From assembly GCA_021157965.1 (NCBI GenBank), contig JAGGVO010000046.1:1-33795 (forward strand): a stretch of 33,795 bases of DNA, read 5' to 3'. Origin of the DNA: Candidatus Neomarinimicrobiota bacterium (GTDB lineage: Bacteria; Fidelibacterota; Fidelibacteria; Fidelibacterales; Fidelibacteraceae). A program made the translations under genes and the position numbers. The notes beneath the pieces are model-generated. The model searched no databases and was not told where the DNA came from. It saw nothing but the letters and a program-made list of their open reading frames with translations. Positions 24,600-33,795 of this stretch are shown here, in pieces. Every line of letters begins with the position of its first letter. Within the stretch, counting starts at the first letter, position 1.

Positions 24600-24977
24600 T
24601 CAGCTCTCTATTTTTTCAACATCGGCATCAGCCCAGAGTTTTTCCAGATTGTAATAATTTCTCTGGGACTGATTGAAAATATGGCAGATGACATCAATGT
24701 AATCCAGGAGGATCCATTGCCGGTTCTCATAGCCTTCCCGGTGCCAGTATTTGATGCTATGTTTTAAAAGTTCCTCTTCAATGGCATCAGCGATGGCCTT
24801 GACCTGAACATCACTGGTCCCGTGGCAAATCACAAAATAATCGGTAAAACCGGCCACTTTCTTCATATCCAGAATGGTGATGTTTTCCGCTTTTTTTGAA
24901 TCTGCCGCCTGGCTGATAAGGTGGGCTATATCATGAGATGTATACGTTTTATCTTCGGACACTTTCTCTTCTTTCAA
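24600..24977 (-). CDS. rsfS: Ribosomal silencing factor RsfS
   Basis: Binds ribosomal protein uL14 and blocks 30S-50S joining in starvation. The 125-residue protein has the RsfS/Iojap pattern ILDMKKVAGFTDYFVICHGTSDVQVKAIADAI, then HREGYENRQWILLDYIDVICHIF and RNYYNLEKLWADA. The N-terminal TSHDIAHLISQAADSKKA helix is also typical. It lies 12 bp after the LytR_C gene and 3 bp before argS. No nadD neighbour is present. Confidence 0.96.
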   Translation of the reverse strand: MKEEKVSEDKTYTSHDIAHLISQAADSKKAENITILDMKKVAGFTDYFVICHGTSDVQVKAIADAIEEELLKHSIKYWHREGYENRQWILLDYIDVICHIFNQSQRNYYNLEKLWADADVEKIES

Positions 24978-24989
24978 AAAATCTCCCTT

Positions 24990-25526
24990 TTAAAAAATGC
25001 TCAGTTCCGTGTAGTCATGACCTAAAATAATGGTCATGTCACAGGGGACATCTGATGAAAATTCGTCGATAAGAGGGTCGGTTGTAATTCCCATCATCTC
25101 TTGAATCTTTTTCGCTTTTTCAAAATTATCCCCGTGGATATATATCCGAGTTCGTTGATAATTGTGATGGGGTGCGTTGCCTGTGCTGATCACATCCACA
25201 CCTTTCCGCGTGAGAAGCAGCTTGGTCCGTGCCGCCAGTCCGGAAACCCCGCATCCGTTTAAAACCTCAACACGCAGGTTAACCTTTTCCTTCATTTTTT
25301 CCTGATAGCTGAGGACGGCAGAAGGAATATTATCAAGACTTGTTGACGCCAGATCCGTTTCCCGGGGAACCGGTTGTTGCCTCTGAATGACGGAATAGAG
25401 GAAGACAAGTATTACAAGCGTCAGGCCGACGATGATTCCATTTAAAAGGGGCGATGCTGTCTCCTGATTCTTCTTCTGCTTTGTTGTTTTAGTCTTTTTC
25501 CGGCGTGCGCTTTTTTTTACGGCCAT
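24990..25526 (-). CDS. LytR_C domain membrane protein
   Basis: A 178-residue single-pass protein. A lysine-rich cytoplasmic N-terminus (1-25) is followed by one TM segment (about 29-46, IIVGLTLVILVFLYSVI), then an extracytoplasmic linker and a LytR_C domain (about 82-178: LRVEVLNGCGVSGLAARTKLLLTRKGVDVI ... RIYIHGDNFEKAKKIQEMMGI ... DMTIILGHDY). LytR_C domains occur alone or after LCP enzymes and are linked to the cell envelope, without an agreed function. No LCP catalytic domain is present. The start overlaps the previous gene by 10 bp. Confidence 0.88.
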   Translation of the reverse strand: MAVKKSARRKKTKTTKQKKNQETASPLLNGIIVGLTLVILVFLYSVIQRQQPVPRETDLASTSLDNIPSAVLSYQEKMKEKVNLRVEVLNGCGVSGLAARTKLLLTRKGVDVISTGNAPHHNYQRTRIYIHGDNFEKAKKIQEMMGITTDPLIDEFSSDVPCDMTIILGHDYTELSIF

Positions 25527-26014
25527 AAATCAAACATCCTGTTAGTGGTGTACGGATTCGCTGTCCATGGATATGAATAGGTTGGTAAATTGCTGATTCC
25601 TAAAATCAGCCGGGTTTTATCGGAAATTTGATACTCCATATTGGCATCATAATAAATCGAGTTCATTCCATGCTCCAGGCGCTCCATGACGGGATTTGAA
25701 GCCCAGGCCTGCTGCATGAGAATCAGATTGCCGTAAAAACTCAGTTTAGCATTTACCGGAAACATAAACTGATTGTGGTAGGCCAGGATGGATTGGGAGC
25801 CCAAAGCTGAAGATCCTACAGACATGGAAAAAGAATGGCGCATCTGCAATTTTCTCAAATCCAGAAAAGAAGCCGTTTCACGGGAATCTCTGAGCCGGAG
25901 TCCGATATTCCCGTTCTCCGGAAATGAAGGCTTTTCAAAAATCAACGGTTCAGCCTGAAGTCCTGAAAGACTCAACAATAACAAGAGCAACAGACTTATA
26001 TATACACGTTTCAT
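25517..26014 (-). CDS. Secreted hypothetical protein, possibly outer membrane associated
   Basis: A 165-residue protein not recognised as a family. A clear signal peptide (MKRVYISLLLLLLLSLSGLQA, residues 1-21) precedes a mature region with alternating aromatic and polar residues, such as SILAYHNQFMFPVNAKLSFYG and NMEYQISDKTRLILGISN. This suggests beta-strands facing a membrane or a small barrel or plug. It may be a shortened member of a larger barrel family, but no frameshift is visible. Both ends overlap neighbours (ATGA at 26011-26014; 10 bp at the 3' end), so it is embedded in the operon between the nucleotidyltransferase and LytR_C genes. Confidence 0.75.
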   Translation of the reverse strand: MKRVYISLLLLLLLSLSGLQAEPLIFEKPSFPENGNIGLRLRDSRETASFLDLRKLQMRHSFSMSVGSSALGSQSILAYHNQFMFPVNAKLSFYGNLILMQQAWASNPVMERLEHGMNSIYYDANMEYQISDKTRLILGISNLPTYSYPWTANPYTTNRMFDLWP

Positions 26015-26751
26015 AAGATCCTCTTCAGTTTTTCTTCAGCCAGTTTCAGCTGTTCTACGGTATTCACACCTTGAATTTCTTCGGATTGTTCCGCTTTCTG
26101 AAGATATATTTTCCGGTTATCCCGAACCATCAGGGGCAGTACGTCAGGCAGATAATACTCACCCTGTGCATTTTTATTATCGACATGTTTAAGATACGAA
26201 AAAAGCAGCTCTTTTTTAAAGATATAAATCCCTGCATTAATTTCTTTTATTTTCCGGATATCTTCATCTGCATCTTTTTCTTCAACAATATCTTTCAGTG
26301 TGTCATCTGCATTGCGGATAATACGGCCATATCCGTGGGGATTGTCCAGTACGGCGGTAAGCAATGTAGCGTCTGCGTGGTTTTTACTATGGCAGGCAAT
26401 CAGTTTTAACAGGGTCTCACCGGTCAAAAGAGGGACGTCCCCTGACAGGATCAGGATATTTCCGTTCAAATTCTGTAAAAAGGGTTCACACTGCTGAACG
26501 GCATGGGCCGTACCCAATTGTTCCTCCTGGATGGCGAAATCTACATCCGTATCTTTCAGGCTTTCAATCACCATGTCTTTCTTGTATCCTACAACCACCA
26601 CAATTTTCCGGGCACCTGCCAGTTTTGCCTGATCGATAACCCGGGATATCATCGTTTTACCCAAAACCTTGTGCAAAACTTTGGGAAGATCTGATTTCAT
26701 CCGGGTTCCTTTACCGGCTGCCAGAATGATAGCTGATAGGGAAGAAGACAC
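26011..26751 (-). CDS. GlmU-like UDP-GlcNAc pyrophosphorylase domain protein
   Basis: A 246-residue nucleotidyltransferase matching the N-terminal uridyltransferase half of GlmU: ILAAGKGTRMKSDLPKVLHKVLGK, QEEQLGTAHAVQQC, LILSGDVPLL, VLDNPHGYGRIIRN, IKEINAGIYIF and GEYYLPDVLPLM. The left-handed beta-helix acetyltransferase half (usual total about 455 residues) is absent, and the gene ends cleanly in an ATGA overlap with the next. It would make a UDP-sugar, most likely UDP-GlcNAc, if acetylated substrate comes from elsewhere. The GTG start at 26751 is well supported by AAAGGAG, built into the last codons of panD. Confidence 0.88.
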   Translation of the reverse strand: MSSSLSAIILAAGKGTRMKSDLPKVLHKVLGKTMISRVIDQAKLAGARKIVVVVGYKKDMVIESLKDTDVDFAIQEEQLGTAHAVQQCEPFLQNLNGNILILSGDVPLLTGETLLKLIACHSKNHADATLLTAVLDNPHGYGRIIRNADDTLKDIVEEKDADEDIRKIKEINAGIYIFKKELLFSYLKHVDNKNAQGEYYLPDVLPLMVRDNRKIYLQKAEQSEEIQGVNTVEQLKLAEEKLKRIL

Positions 26752-26754
26752 GAT

Positions 26755-27108
26755 TTACTCCTTTACGATACGGTTTTTTTCATCAGTGACGATCACAACC
26801 GGATGATGTTCCGGGATTTCATCATTGTCAAGTTGACAGTATGTCATAATGATAACCCGGTCGCCCGGTACGCCAAGACGGGCTGCGGCACCGTTCAGAC
26901 AAATCTCTCTTTTTCCGGCTTCACCCCTGATGACATAAGTTTCAAAACGATGGCCGTTATTGATGTTCACTACCTGTACCATCTCGTATTCCAGGATGCC
27001 GGCAGCGTTCATAAGATCTTCATCAATAGTGATGCTGCCCGTATAGTTCAGGTTGGCTTCCGTCACGACAGCCCGATGAATTTTTGATTTCAGAAATGTT
27101 CGTTTCAT
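26755..27108 (-). CDS. panD: Aspartate 1-decarboxylase
   Basis: Makes beta-alanine for pantothenate. It is a pyruvoyl enzyme: the self-cleavage site Gly24-Ser25 (YTGSITID) is intact, with Lys9 and Tyr22 in the usual places ([14 protein letters not shown]). [17 protein letters not shown] and MTYC are further family marks. Length 117 fits the proenzyme. The start overlaps the panC stop by 4 bp (ATGA), and the 3' end holds the ribosome binding site of the following gene. Confidence 0.97.
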   Translation of the reverse strand: MKRTFLKSKIHRAVVTEANLNYTGSITIDEDLMNAAGILEYEMVQVVNINNGHRFETYVIRGEAGKREICLNGAAARLGVPGDRVIIMTYCQLDNDEIPEHHPVVIVTDEKNRIVKE

Positions 27109-27944
27109 AGCTCTTTTATAATGTTATCTATCAGTCTTACTTTACCCATAAACACCGCCCCTGCAATCAGCAGATGACGTGTTTCTTTTTTCGGTTTTCC
27201 CAAATCCGGCCAGGACCGGATATCGATGTAATCTACCTTTACTCCGGGGATCGCTTCAATGGTTTTTTTTGCCTCCTGAATCAACATGTCTTTGTTGGAC
27301 AGGTCCGGCAAAATTTTTTTGTCAATGATCTGAAGCTTTTCATAGAGGACCGGAGCTTTTTTCCGATGTTCAGGTGTCAGTCGGACATTTCTTGAACTCA
27401 GGGCTAATCCATCCGGTTCCCGGATGATAGGAGAGAGGACCAGCCGGATATCATAATTCAGGTCTTTGATCATCTGCCCGATGACAGCCGCCTGCTGTGC
27501 ATCTTTTTGTCCGAAATAGGCCACATGAGGATTGACGATGTTGAAAAGCTTGCATACAATGGTTGCTACACCGCGAAAATGTCCCGGCCGGCTCCGACCA
27601 CATAATACGTCTGTGAGTTTTTCTGTGTTAACCCACGTTTTATGGTACGGCTGATACAGGTTTTCAGGATAAAACATGATGTCTACACCCAACTCTTCAG
27701 CCATTTTCCGGTCCCGTTCAAAATTAACCGGATAGCTTTCCAGGTCATCCCGGCGGTCAAACTGGGTAGGATTGACATAATTGGAAACAATCGTTACATC
27801 ACAATCTGACACGGACATTCGCATCAGATTCAGATGTCCTTCATGAAAATAACCCATTGTGGGCACAAATCCGATCCGTTTGCCCTCTTTCCGAAGGGTT
27901 TCGGCATGGTTTCGGAGAACACCTGTATCCCGGATGATTTCCAT
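27105..27944 (-). CDS. panC: Pantothenate synthetase
   Basis: Condenses pantoate with beta-alanine using ATP. Motifs are [14 protein letters not shown] (HxGH at 34-37), [43 protein letters not shown] and the KMSKS-like [12 protein letters not shown]. Length 279 is usual. It directly follows panB (no gap between stop and start) and overlaps panD by 4 bp, so the three pan genes form one coupled block. Confidence 0.97.
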   Translation of the reverse strand: MEIIRDTGVLRNHAETLRKEGKRIGFVPTMGYFHEGHLNLMRMSVSDCDVTIVSNYVNPTQFDRRDDLESYPVNFERDRKMAEELGVDIMFYPENLYQPYHKTWVNTEKLTDVLCGRSRPGHFRGVATIVCKLFNIVNPHVAYFGQKDAQQAAVIGQMIKDLNYDIRLVLSPIIREPDGLALSSRNVRLTPEHRKKAPVLYEKLQIIDKKILPDLSNKDMLIQEAKKTIEAIPGVKVDYIDIRSWPDLGKPKKETRHLLIAGAVFMGKVRLIDNIIKEL

Positions 27945-28763
27945 TCAGAAACTTTCCTTTTCCGAGGGGAATGCCCCGGATTTTACATCCTGATGATACT
28001 GTTTCAGCGCTTTACGGATGATTCCTGCCAGCTCGGCATATTTCCGGACAAACTTCGGTTTCATTTTTTCATACATCCCCAGAAGATCCTGGGTAACGAG
28101 AATTTGTCCGTCTGTCTTTACACCGGCTCCAATACCGATTGTAGGAATTTCCAGACTACGGGTCACCTCTTCGGCCAGGGTTGCCGGGACCTTTTCCAGG
28201 ACCAGCGAGAAAATGCCGGCTTCCTGAAGGATAAGGGCGTCTTCTTTCAGACGTTGTGCTTCGTCATGATTTTTTGCCCGGGTTTGCCAGCCGCCGAAAA
28301 CATGAATGGATTGGGGAGTCAGACCCAGGTGTCCCATGACCGGAATGCCGGCTTCCACACATCGGCGGACCGCCTCAGCGACAGGCCTGCCGCCCTCGAG
28401 TTTGACTGCTTCGGCTCCGCCTTCCTGAAGAAGCCGTCCTGCATTTTTCAACGCTTCTTCAGGTGAGACCTGATAACTCATAAAGGGCATATCCGCCACC
28501 AGCATAGCGTGATGAACCTCCCGCCGGACATATTGAGTGTGTAAAATCATCTGATCCATGGTGACCGGTATGGTGGTTTCATATCCGGCCATGACCATAC
28601 CCACACTGTCACCCACCAGGATGATGTCGATAAATTCATCTAAAAAAGAGGCAAACAGGGCATCGTATGCCGTCAGGGCGGAAATTTTCTCGCCCTTCCT
28701 CTTCATCTTCAGAAGAGTCCTGACGCTTACTTTCCCTTTTCGCTCGTCAGTTCCGTATTCCAT
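27945..28763 (-). CDS. panB: 3-methyl-2-oxobutanoate hydroxymethyltransferase
   Basis: Transfers a one-carbon unit from methylene-tetrahydrofolate to 2-oxoisovalerate, giving ketopantoate. Family marks are ALTAYDALFA, ILVGDSVGMVMAGYETTIPVTMDQM, VADMPFMSYQ, VKLEGG, GHLGLTPQSIHVFGGW and PTIGIGAGVKTDGQILV. Length 272 is normal. panE (ketopantoate reductase) is not in the window. It starts 6 bp after the mnmA stop. Confidence 0.97.
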   Translation of the reverse strand: MEYGTDERKGKVSVRTLLKMKRKGEKISALTAYDALFASFLDEFIDIILVGDSVGMVMAGYETTIPVTMDQMILHTQYVRREVHHAMLVADMPFMSYQVSPEEALKNAGRLLQEGGAEAVKLEGGRPVAEAVRRCVEAGIPVMGHLGLTPQSIHVFGGWQTRAKNHDEAQRLKEDALILQEAGIFSLVLEKVPATLAEEVTRSLEIPTIGIGAGVKTDGQILVTQDLLGMYEKMKPKFVRKYAELAGIIRKALKQYHQDVKSGAFPSEKESF

Positions 28764-28769
28764 GATTGA

Positions 28770-29879
28770 TCAGGCTCCCTCAATAATGCCGCCGCCCAAG
28801 ACCCGTTCACCGTCGTAAAAAACGGCTGACTGCCCCGGCGTAACGGCTTCCGATGTATCTATAAATTTAATGAATATTCTATCCTGGCTCAATGGATTTA
28901 AAAGGGCTCTTAAACCCTTGTGGCGGTAACGGATTTTTACCAACGCTTCGACGGGTTTCTCCGGTGCCGGTATGGAAACCCAGTTCACGCGGCTCACATG
29001 TGTCTGAGTACGGATAAGGGCTTCTTTAGGTCCCACAATCACTTCATTGCTCCGGGGACGGATTTCAAGGACGTACACCGGATATCCCAAAGCAAGCCGA
29101 AGACCCCGGCGTTGCCCGATGGTGAAATGAAAATATCCCGGATGATCTCCCACGATTTCTCCATCCTGTGTTAGAAAATGTCCCTTCCCTATGGATTGAT
29201 ATTGATCGGGAACATACTCCCGAAGAAATTCCCGGTAATCACCCCCCGGGATGAAACAAATGTCCTGACTTTCACCGGTGTTGGTACTTTCAAGTCCCAG
29301 TTCTGTTGCGATTGCTTTTATTTGATCCTTGGTCAAATCACCCAGGGGAAAACGGGTTCTGGCCAGTTGTTCCTGGGACAGCTGCCATAAATAATAGGAC
29401 TGATCCTTTTTGGGATCTTTCCCTTTCAGCAATTCATAGCGTTTTGAAGATTTATTGTAACGGACCCGGGCATAATGGCCGGTAGCCACATAAGGGATTC
29501 CCTCTTCATCGGCTTTTTTCAGCAGTTTATCCCACTTGACAAAGCGGTTGCATTCCACACAGGGATTGGGCGTGCGGCCGTTGAAATATTCCCGGACAAA
29601 AGGGTTCACGACACGGTTTTCAAAAAGACGACACCTGTCTGATATTTCATGGGGGATTTTGAACCGGTCACATACCTGCTTTGCCTGTGCCGCATGATCT
29701 CTGGGATGAATGGCATCTCCAAACAGAGCGGTCAGTGCACATGTCAGAATGAGGGTGAGGCCTTTGACATCATATCCATCCTCCTGTAAAAGATGAACAG
29801 CCGTGGAACTGTCCACCCCGCCGCTCATTCCCAACAGAACACGGGGTTTATCCGGCTTATATAAGGGGGATTTATTCAA
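28770..29879 (-). CDS. mnmA: tRNA-specific 2-thiouridylase MnmA
   Basis: Thiolates U34 of tRNA(Lys), tRNA(Glu) and tRNA(Gln). The PP-loop is GMSGGVDSSTAVHLL (about residue 18). The two catalytic cysteines sit in NPCVECN (about 102) and ESQDICFIP (about 207). VATGHYARV, DQSYYLWQL and the C-terminal beta-barrel (HFTIGQRRGLRLALGYPVYV, AVTPGQSAVFYDGERVLGGGII) are complete. Length 369 is usual. The first 8 bp overlap the end of yjbQ. Confidence 0.96.
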   Translation of the reverse strand: MNKSPLYKPDKPRVLLGMSGGVDSSTAVHLLQEDGYDVKGLTLILTCALTALFGDAIHPRDHAAQAKQVCDRFKIPHEISDRCRLFENRVVNPFVREYFNGRTPNPCVECNRFVKWDKLLKKADEEGIPYVATGHYARVRYNKSSKRYELLKGKDPKKDQSYYLWQLSQEQLARTRFPLGDLTKDQIKAIATELGLESTNTGESQDICFIPGGDYREFLREYVPDQYQSIGKGHFLTQDGEIVGDHPGYFHFTIGQRRGLRLALGYPVYVLEIRPRSNEVIVGPKEALIRTQTHVSRVNWVSIPAPEKPVEALVKIRYRHKGLRALLNPLSQDRIFIKFIDTSEAVTPGQSAVFYDGERVLGGGIIEGA

Positions 29880-30294
29880 TGCCCATTACCTGGATATAAA
29901 TCCGGCGGTTCCGGGGATGATTATCATGATCCACAACAATGATTTGCTGCCAGGTTCCCAGCAGGACATCTCCCTTTGTGACCGGAAAACTTGTCCCGGG
30001 TCCCATCAGTGTTGCCCGCATGTGGGAAAAACCGTTGTCATCTCCCCAGGTTTCCGAATGACGGGACCGGATGGATTTGGGGATGAGTTTTTCCAGAATG
30101 TCCTTCATGTCCTGAACCAGAGCCGGTTCGTATTCAATACTCGTGACTGAAGCTGTAGAGCCGATGACAAACACATGGACAAGTCCTTCACGAATACCGC
30201 TTTTCTTTACACTATGACGTACCTTTTCGGTAATGTCCCGGATATCGCTGAAGCCGTTTGTAGACAGGCATATTTCTTCGCCATAGACTTTCAT
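29872..30294 (-). CDS. yjbQ: YjbQ/UPF0047 family protein
   Basis: A 140-residue protein of the YjbQ family; some members show weak thiamine-phosphate synthase activity, but the in vivo role is unsettled. Family motifs are HVFVIGSTASVTSIEYEP, NGFSHMRATLMG, the GTWQQIIVVDHDNHPRNRRIYIQVMG C-terminus, and histidine residues that form the metal-like site. No thiamine gene is nearby. It lies 49 bp after the EamA gene and overlaps mnmA, so it is probably in the same transcript. Confidence 0.93.
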   Translation of the reverse strand: MKVYGEEICLSTNGFSDIRDITEKVRHSVKKSGIREGLVHVFVIGSTASVTSIEYEPALVQDMKDILEKLIPKSIRSRHSETWGDDNGFSHMRATLMGPGTSFPVTKGDVLLGTWQQIIVVDHDNHPRNRRIYIQVMGIE

Positions 30295-30343
30295 ACATCC
30301 TCCATCCCGGGTAATGTGAAAAAAGTCCGGTTCAATGGCAAGC

Positions 30344-33323
<2,980 letters not shown>

Positions 33324-33360
33324 GTAGCGAGTAGCGAGGGACGAGGGGGAGATGAGGCGT
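33324..33360. repeat. Degenerate GAGTAGC/GAGGGACGAGG repeat
   Basis: Immediately after the ligA stop, AGTAGCG-type units (GAGTAGCGAGTAGCGAG) are followed by GGGACGAGGGGGAGATGAGG. A related GACGAGGGGCGAG sequence is read on the minus strand near 16153-16165. No gene. Confidence 0.6.
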
Positions 33361-33474
33361 AGGGGTAGACCCGTGTGTCCACCCGAAAGTAGGGGTGGAC
33401 CTGTGTGTCCGCCCGAAAGTAGGGGTGGACCCGTGTGTCCGCCCGAAAGTAGGGGTGGACCTGTGTGTCCGCCC
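33361..33474 (+). repeat. 30-bp tandem hairpin repeat, nearly 4 copies
   Basis: Units start at 33361, 33391, 33421 and 33451; the last is cut after GCCCG. Consensus parts are AGGGGTGGAC, CTGTGTGTCC and GCCCGAAAGT. Within each unit GGGTGGAC can pair with GTCCGCCC (8 bp, one G-T) around a short loop, so an RNA copy would form a row of hairpins. Copies differ at only a few bases, and alternation of CTGTGT and CCGTGT between units suggests duplication of a two-unit block. There are no spacers, so it is not a CRISPR array. Confidence 0.9.
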
Positions 33475-33492
33475 GGATGATTGGATGATTGG
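33475..33492. repeat. 8-bp tandem repeat GGATGATT, about 2.25 copies
   Basis: The same unit as at 16066-16103, on the opposite strand, directly abutting the last hairpin unit. Confidence 0.75.
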
Positions 33493-33521
33493 CACCTCGA
33501 TATGGTTGCCTGTTTGATAAA

Positions 33522-33551
33522 GTGACGCGTAACGCGTGACGAATGACGAAG
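33522..33551. repeat. GTGACGCGT-type repeat
   Basis: GTGACGCGTAACGCGTGAC followed by GAATGACGAAG. The reverse complement of a related GTGACGCGTGACGAGG lies at 16157-16172 inside the end of the nitroreductase gene. Confidence 0.6.
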
Positions 33552-33575
33552 GGGATGACACGTTGTGCCTTTTTG

Positions 33576-33623
33576 GAAGTTGGTCCTTTGATACGATTGC
33601 TTTGCAGTCTACTCGATGACCGG
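33576..33623 (+). repeat. GATAC...ACTC repeat, copy 2
   Basis: GAAGTTGG, TTTGATAC, a short variable core, ACTC and GACCGG match the frame of the element at 15974-16026, although the central stem is diverged and shorter. Confidence 0.45.
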
Positions 33624-33795
33624 GAATGGTAGATTAATTTGTGTTTAATCCATTAAATAATTCGACATATCATATATACGAATAACAATATTATCTTGCA
33701 TGATGTTAAAAAACGGTGTATTTTACCCCCGGGGTGGGGGGCGTTACCTAAGCGAAATCATATATCAAATTTGACTTATTATCTTGGTGTTAAAC
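33624..33795. other. AT-rich intergenic end of window
   Basis: Apart from the CCCCGGGG motif I see no gene in this AT-rich stretch. A promoter for a gene beyond the window edge is possible but cannot be judged. Confidence 0.5.
33719..33734 (+). repeat. CCCCGGGG-centred motif, copy 2
   Basis: TATTTTACCCCCGGGG differs at one of 16 positions from the minus-strand motif at 15876-15891. A second G-tract (GGGGGG, 33736-33741) follows. Confidence 0.5.

Noticed and set aside
27834-28466. Plus-strand open frame of 210 codons
   Set aside because: It is antisense to panC and panB, which are complete and well supported. No ribosome binding site or family pattern is visible.
33361-33474. CRISPR array
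   Set aside because: The 30-bp units are directly adjacent with no unique spacers, and no cas genes are present.

Overview
The window is a gene-dense bacterial chromosome segment of moderate GC. Coding runs on both strands are packed with 1-13 bp overlaps or very short gaps. Most genes are core metabolism and information processing. Several traits suggest a member of the Fibrobacteres-Chlorobi-Bacteroidetes (FCB) superphylum or a related candidate phylum of the Marinimicrobia/Cloacimonadota/KSB1 kind. These are an Ig-like lipoprotein of Bacteroidetes type, a TPR-PAS histidine-kinase-like sensor, a LytR_C protein next to rsfS, and a promoter before gatB that matches the Bacteroides TTTG/TAnnTTTG pattern. 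The phylum is an inference, not a demonstration. I see no prophage, insertion sequence, CRISPR array, tRNA or rRNA gene.

Layout. 1-1227 is the 3' part of an aspartokinase gene entering from the left. 1229-3403 (minus) is a small operon: a DUF819 membrane protein, a 49-residue single-TM microprotein overlapping its end, and a short-chain dehydrogenase (SDR). A divergent SDR with a non-canonical active site follows at 3577-4329 (plus). 4382-5466 (minus) holds two overlapping genes, a CYTH-domain protein and a CYTH-like relative. 5621-8437 (minus) is trkA-trkH potassium uptake. 8696-15770 (plus) carries radA, tgt, a SagB-type nitroreductase-fold protein, sfsA, an Ig-like lipoprotein, a mannose-1-phosphate guanylyltransferase and a small conserved protein. 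16086-19210 (minus) is gatB-coaX-ferredoxin/nitroreductase. 19347-22966 (plus) is the sensor gene overlapping a glycerophosphodiester phosphodiesterase lipoprotein gene. 22968-31225 (minus) looks like one 11-gene operon: eamA, yjbQ, mnmA, panB, panC, panD, a GlmU N-terminal-domain-only nucleotidyltransferase, a secreted hypothetical protein, a LytR_C protein, rsfS and argS. ligA runs divergently at 31323-33323.

How the genes fit together. The panB-panC-panD cluster makes pantothenate from ketoisovalerate and aspartate, and coaX in the other minus-strand operon phosphorylates it toward coenzyme A. argS, gatB, tgt, mnmA and rsfS serve translation. radA and ligA serve DNA repair and replication. 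trkAH handles potassium. The guanylyltransferase and the GlmU-like protein supply activated sugars for the envelope.

The gaps are the most unusual part. Two repeat islands, 15771-16178 and 33324-33795, share at least four sequence modules: an 8-bp tandem repeat, a GTGACGCGT-type motif, a GATAC...ACTC hairpin element and a TATTTTAYCCCCGGGG motif. The left island runs into the 3' end of the ferredoxin/nitroreductase gene and appears to encode its last residues. The right island also carries four tandem 30-bp units, each able to fold into a hairpin. Other points worth a second look are the microprotein, the tandem CYTH pair and the sensor kinase with no phosphoacceptor histidine.
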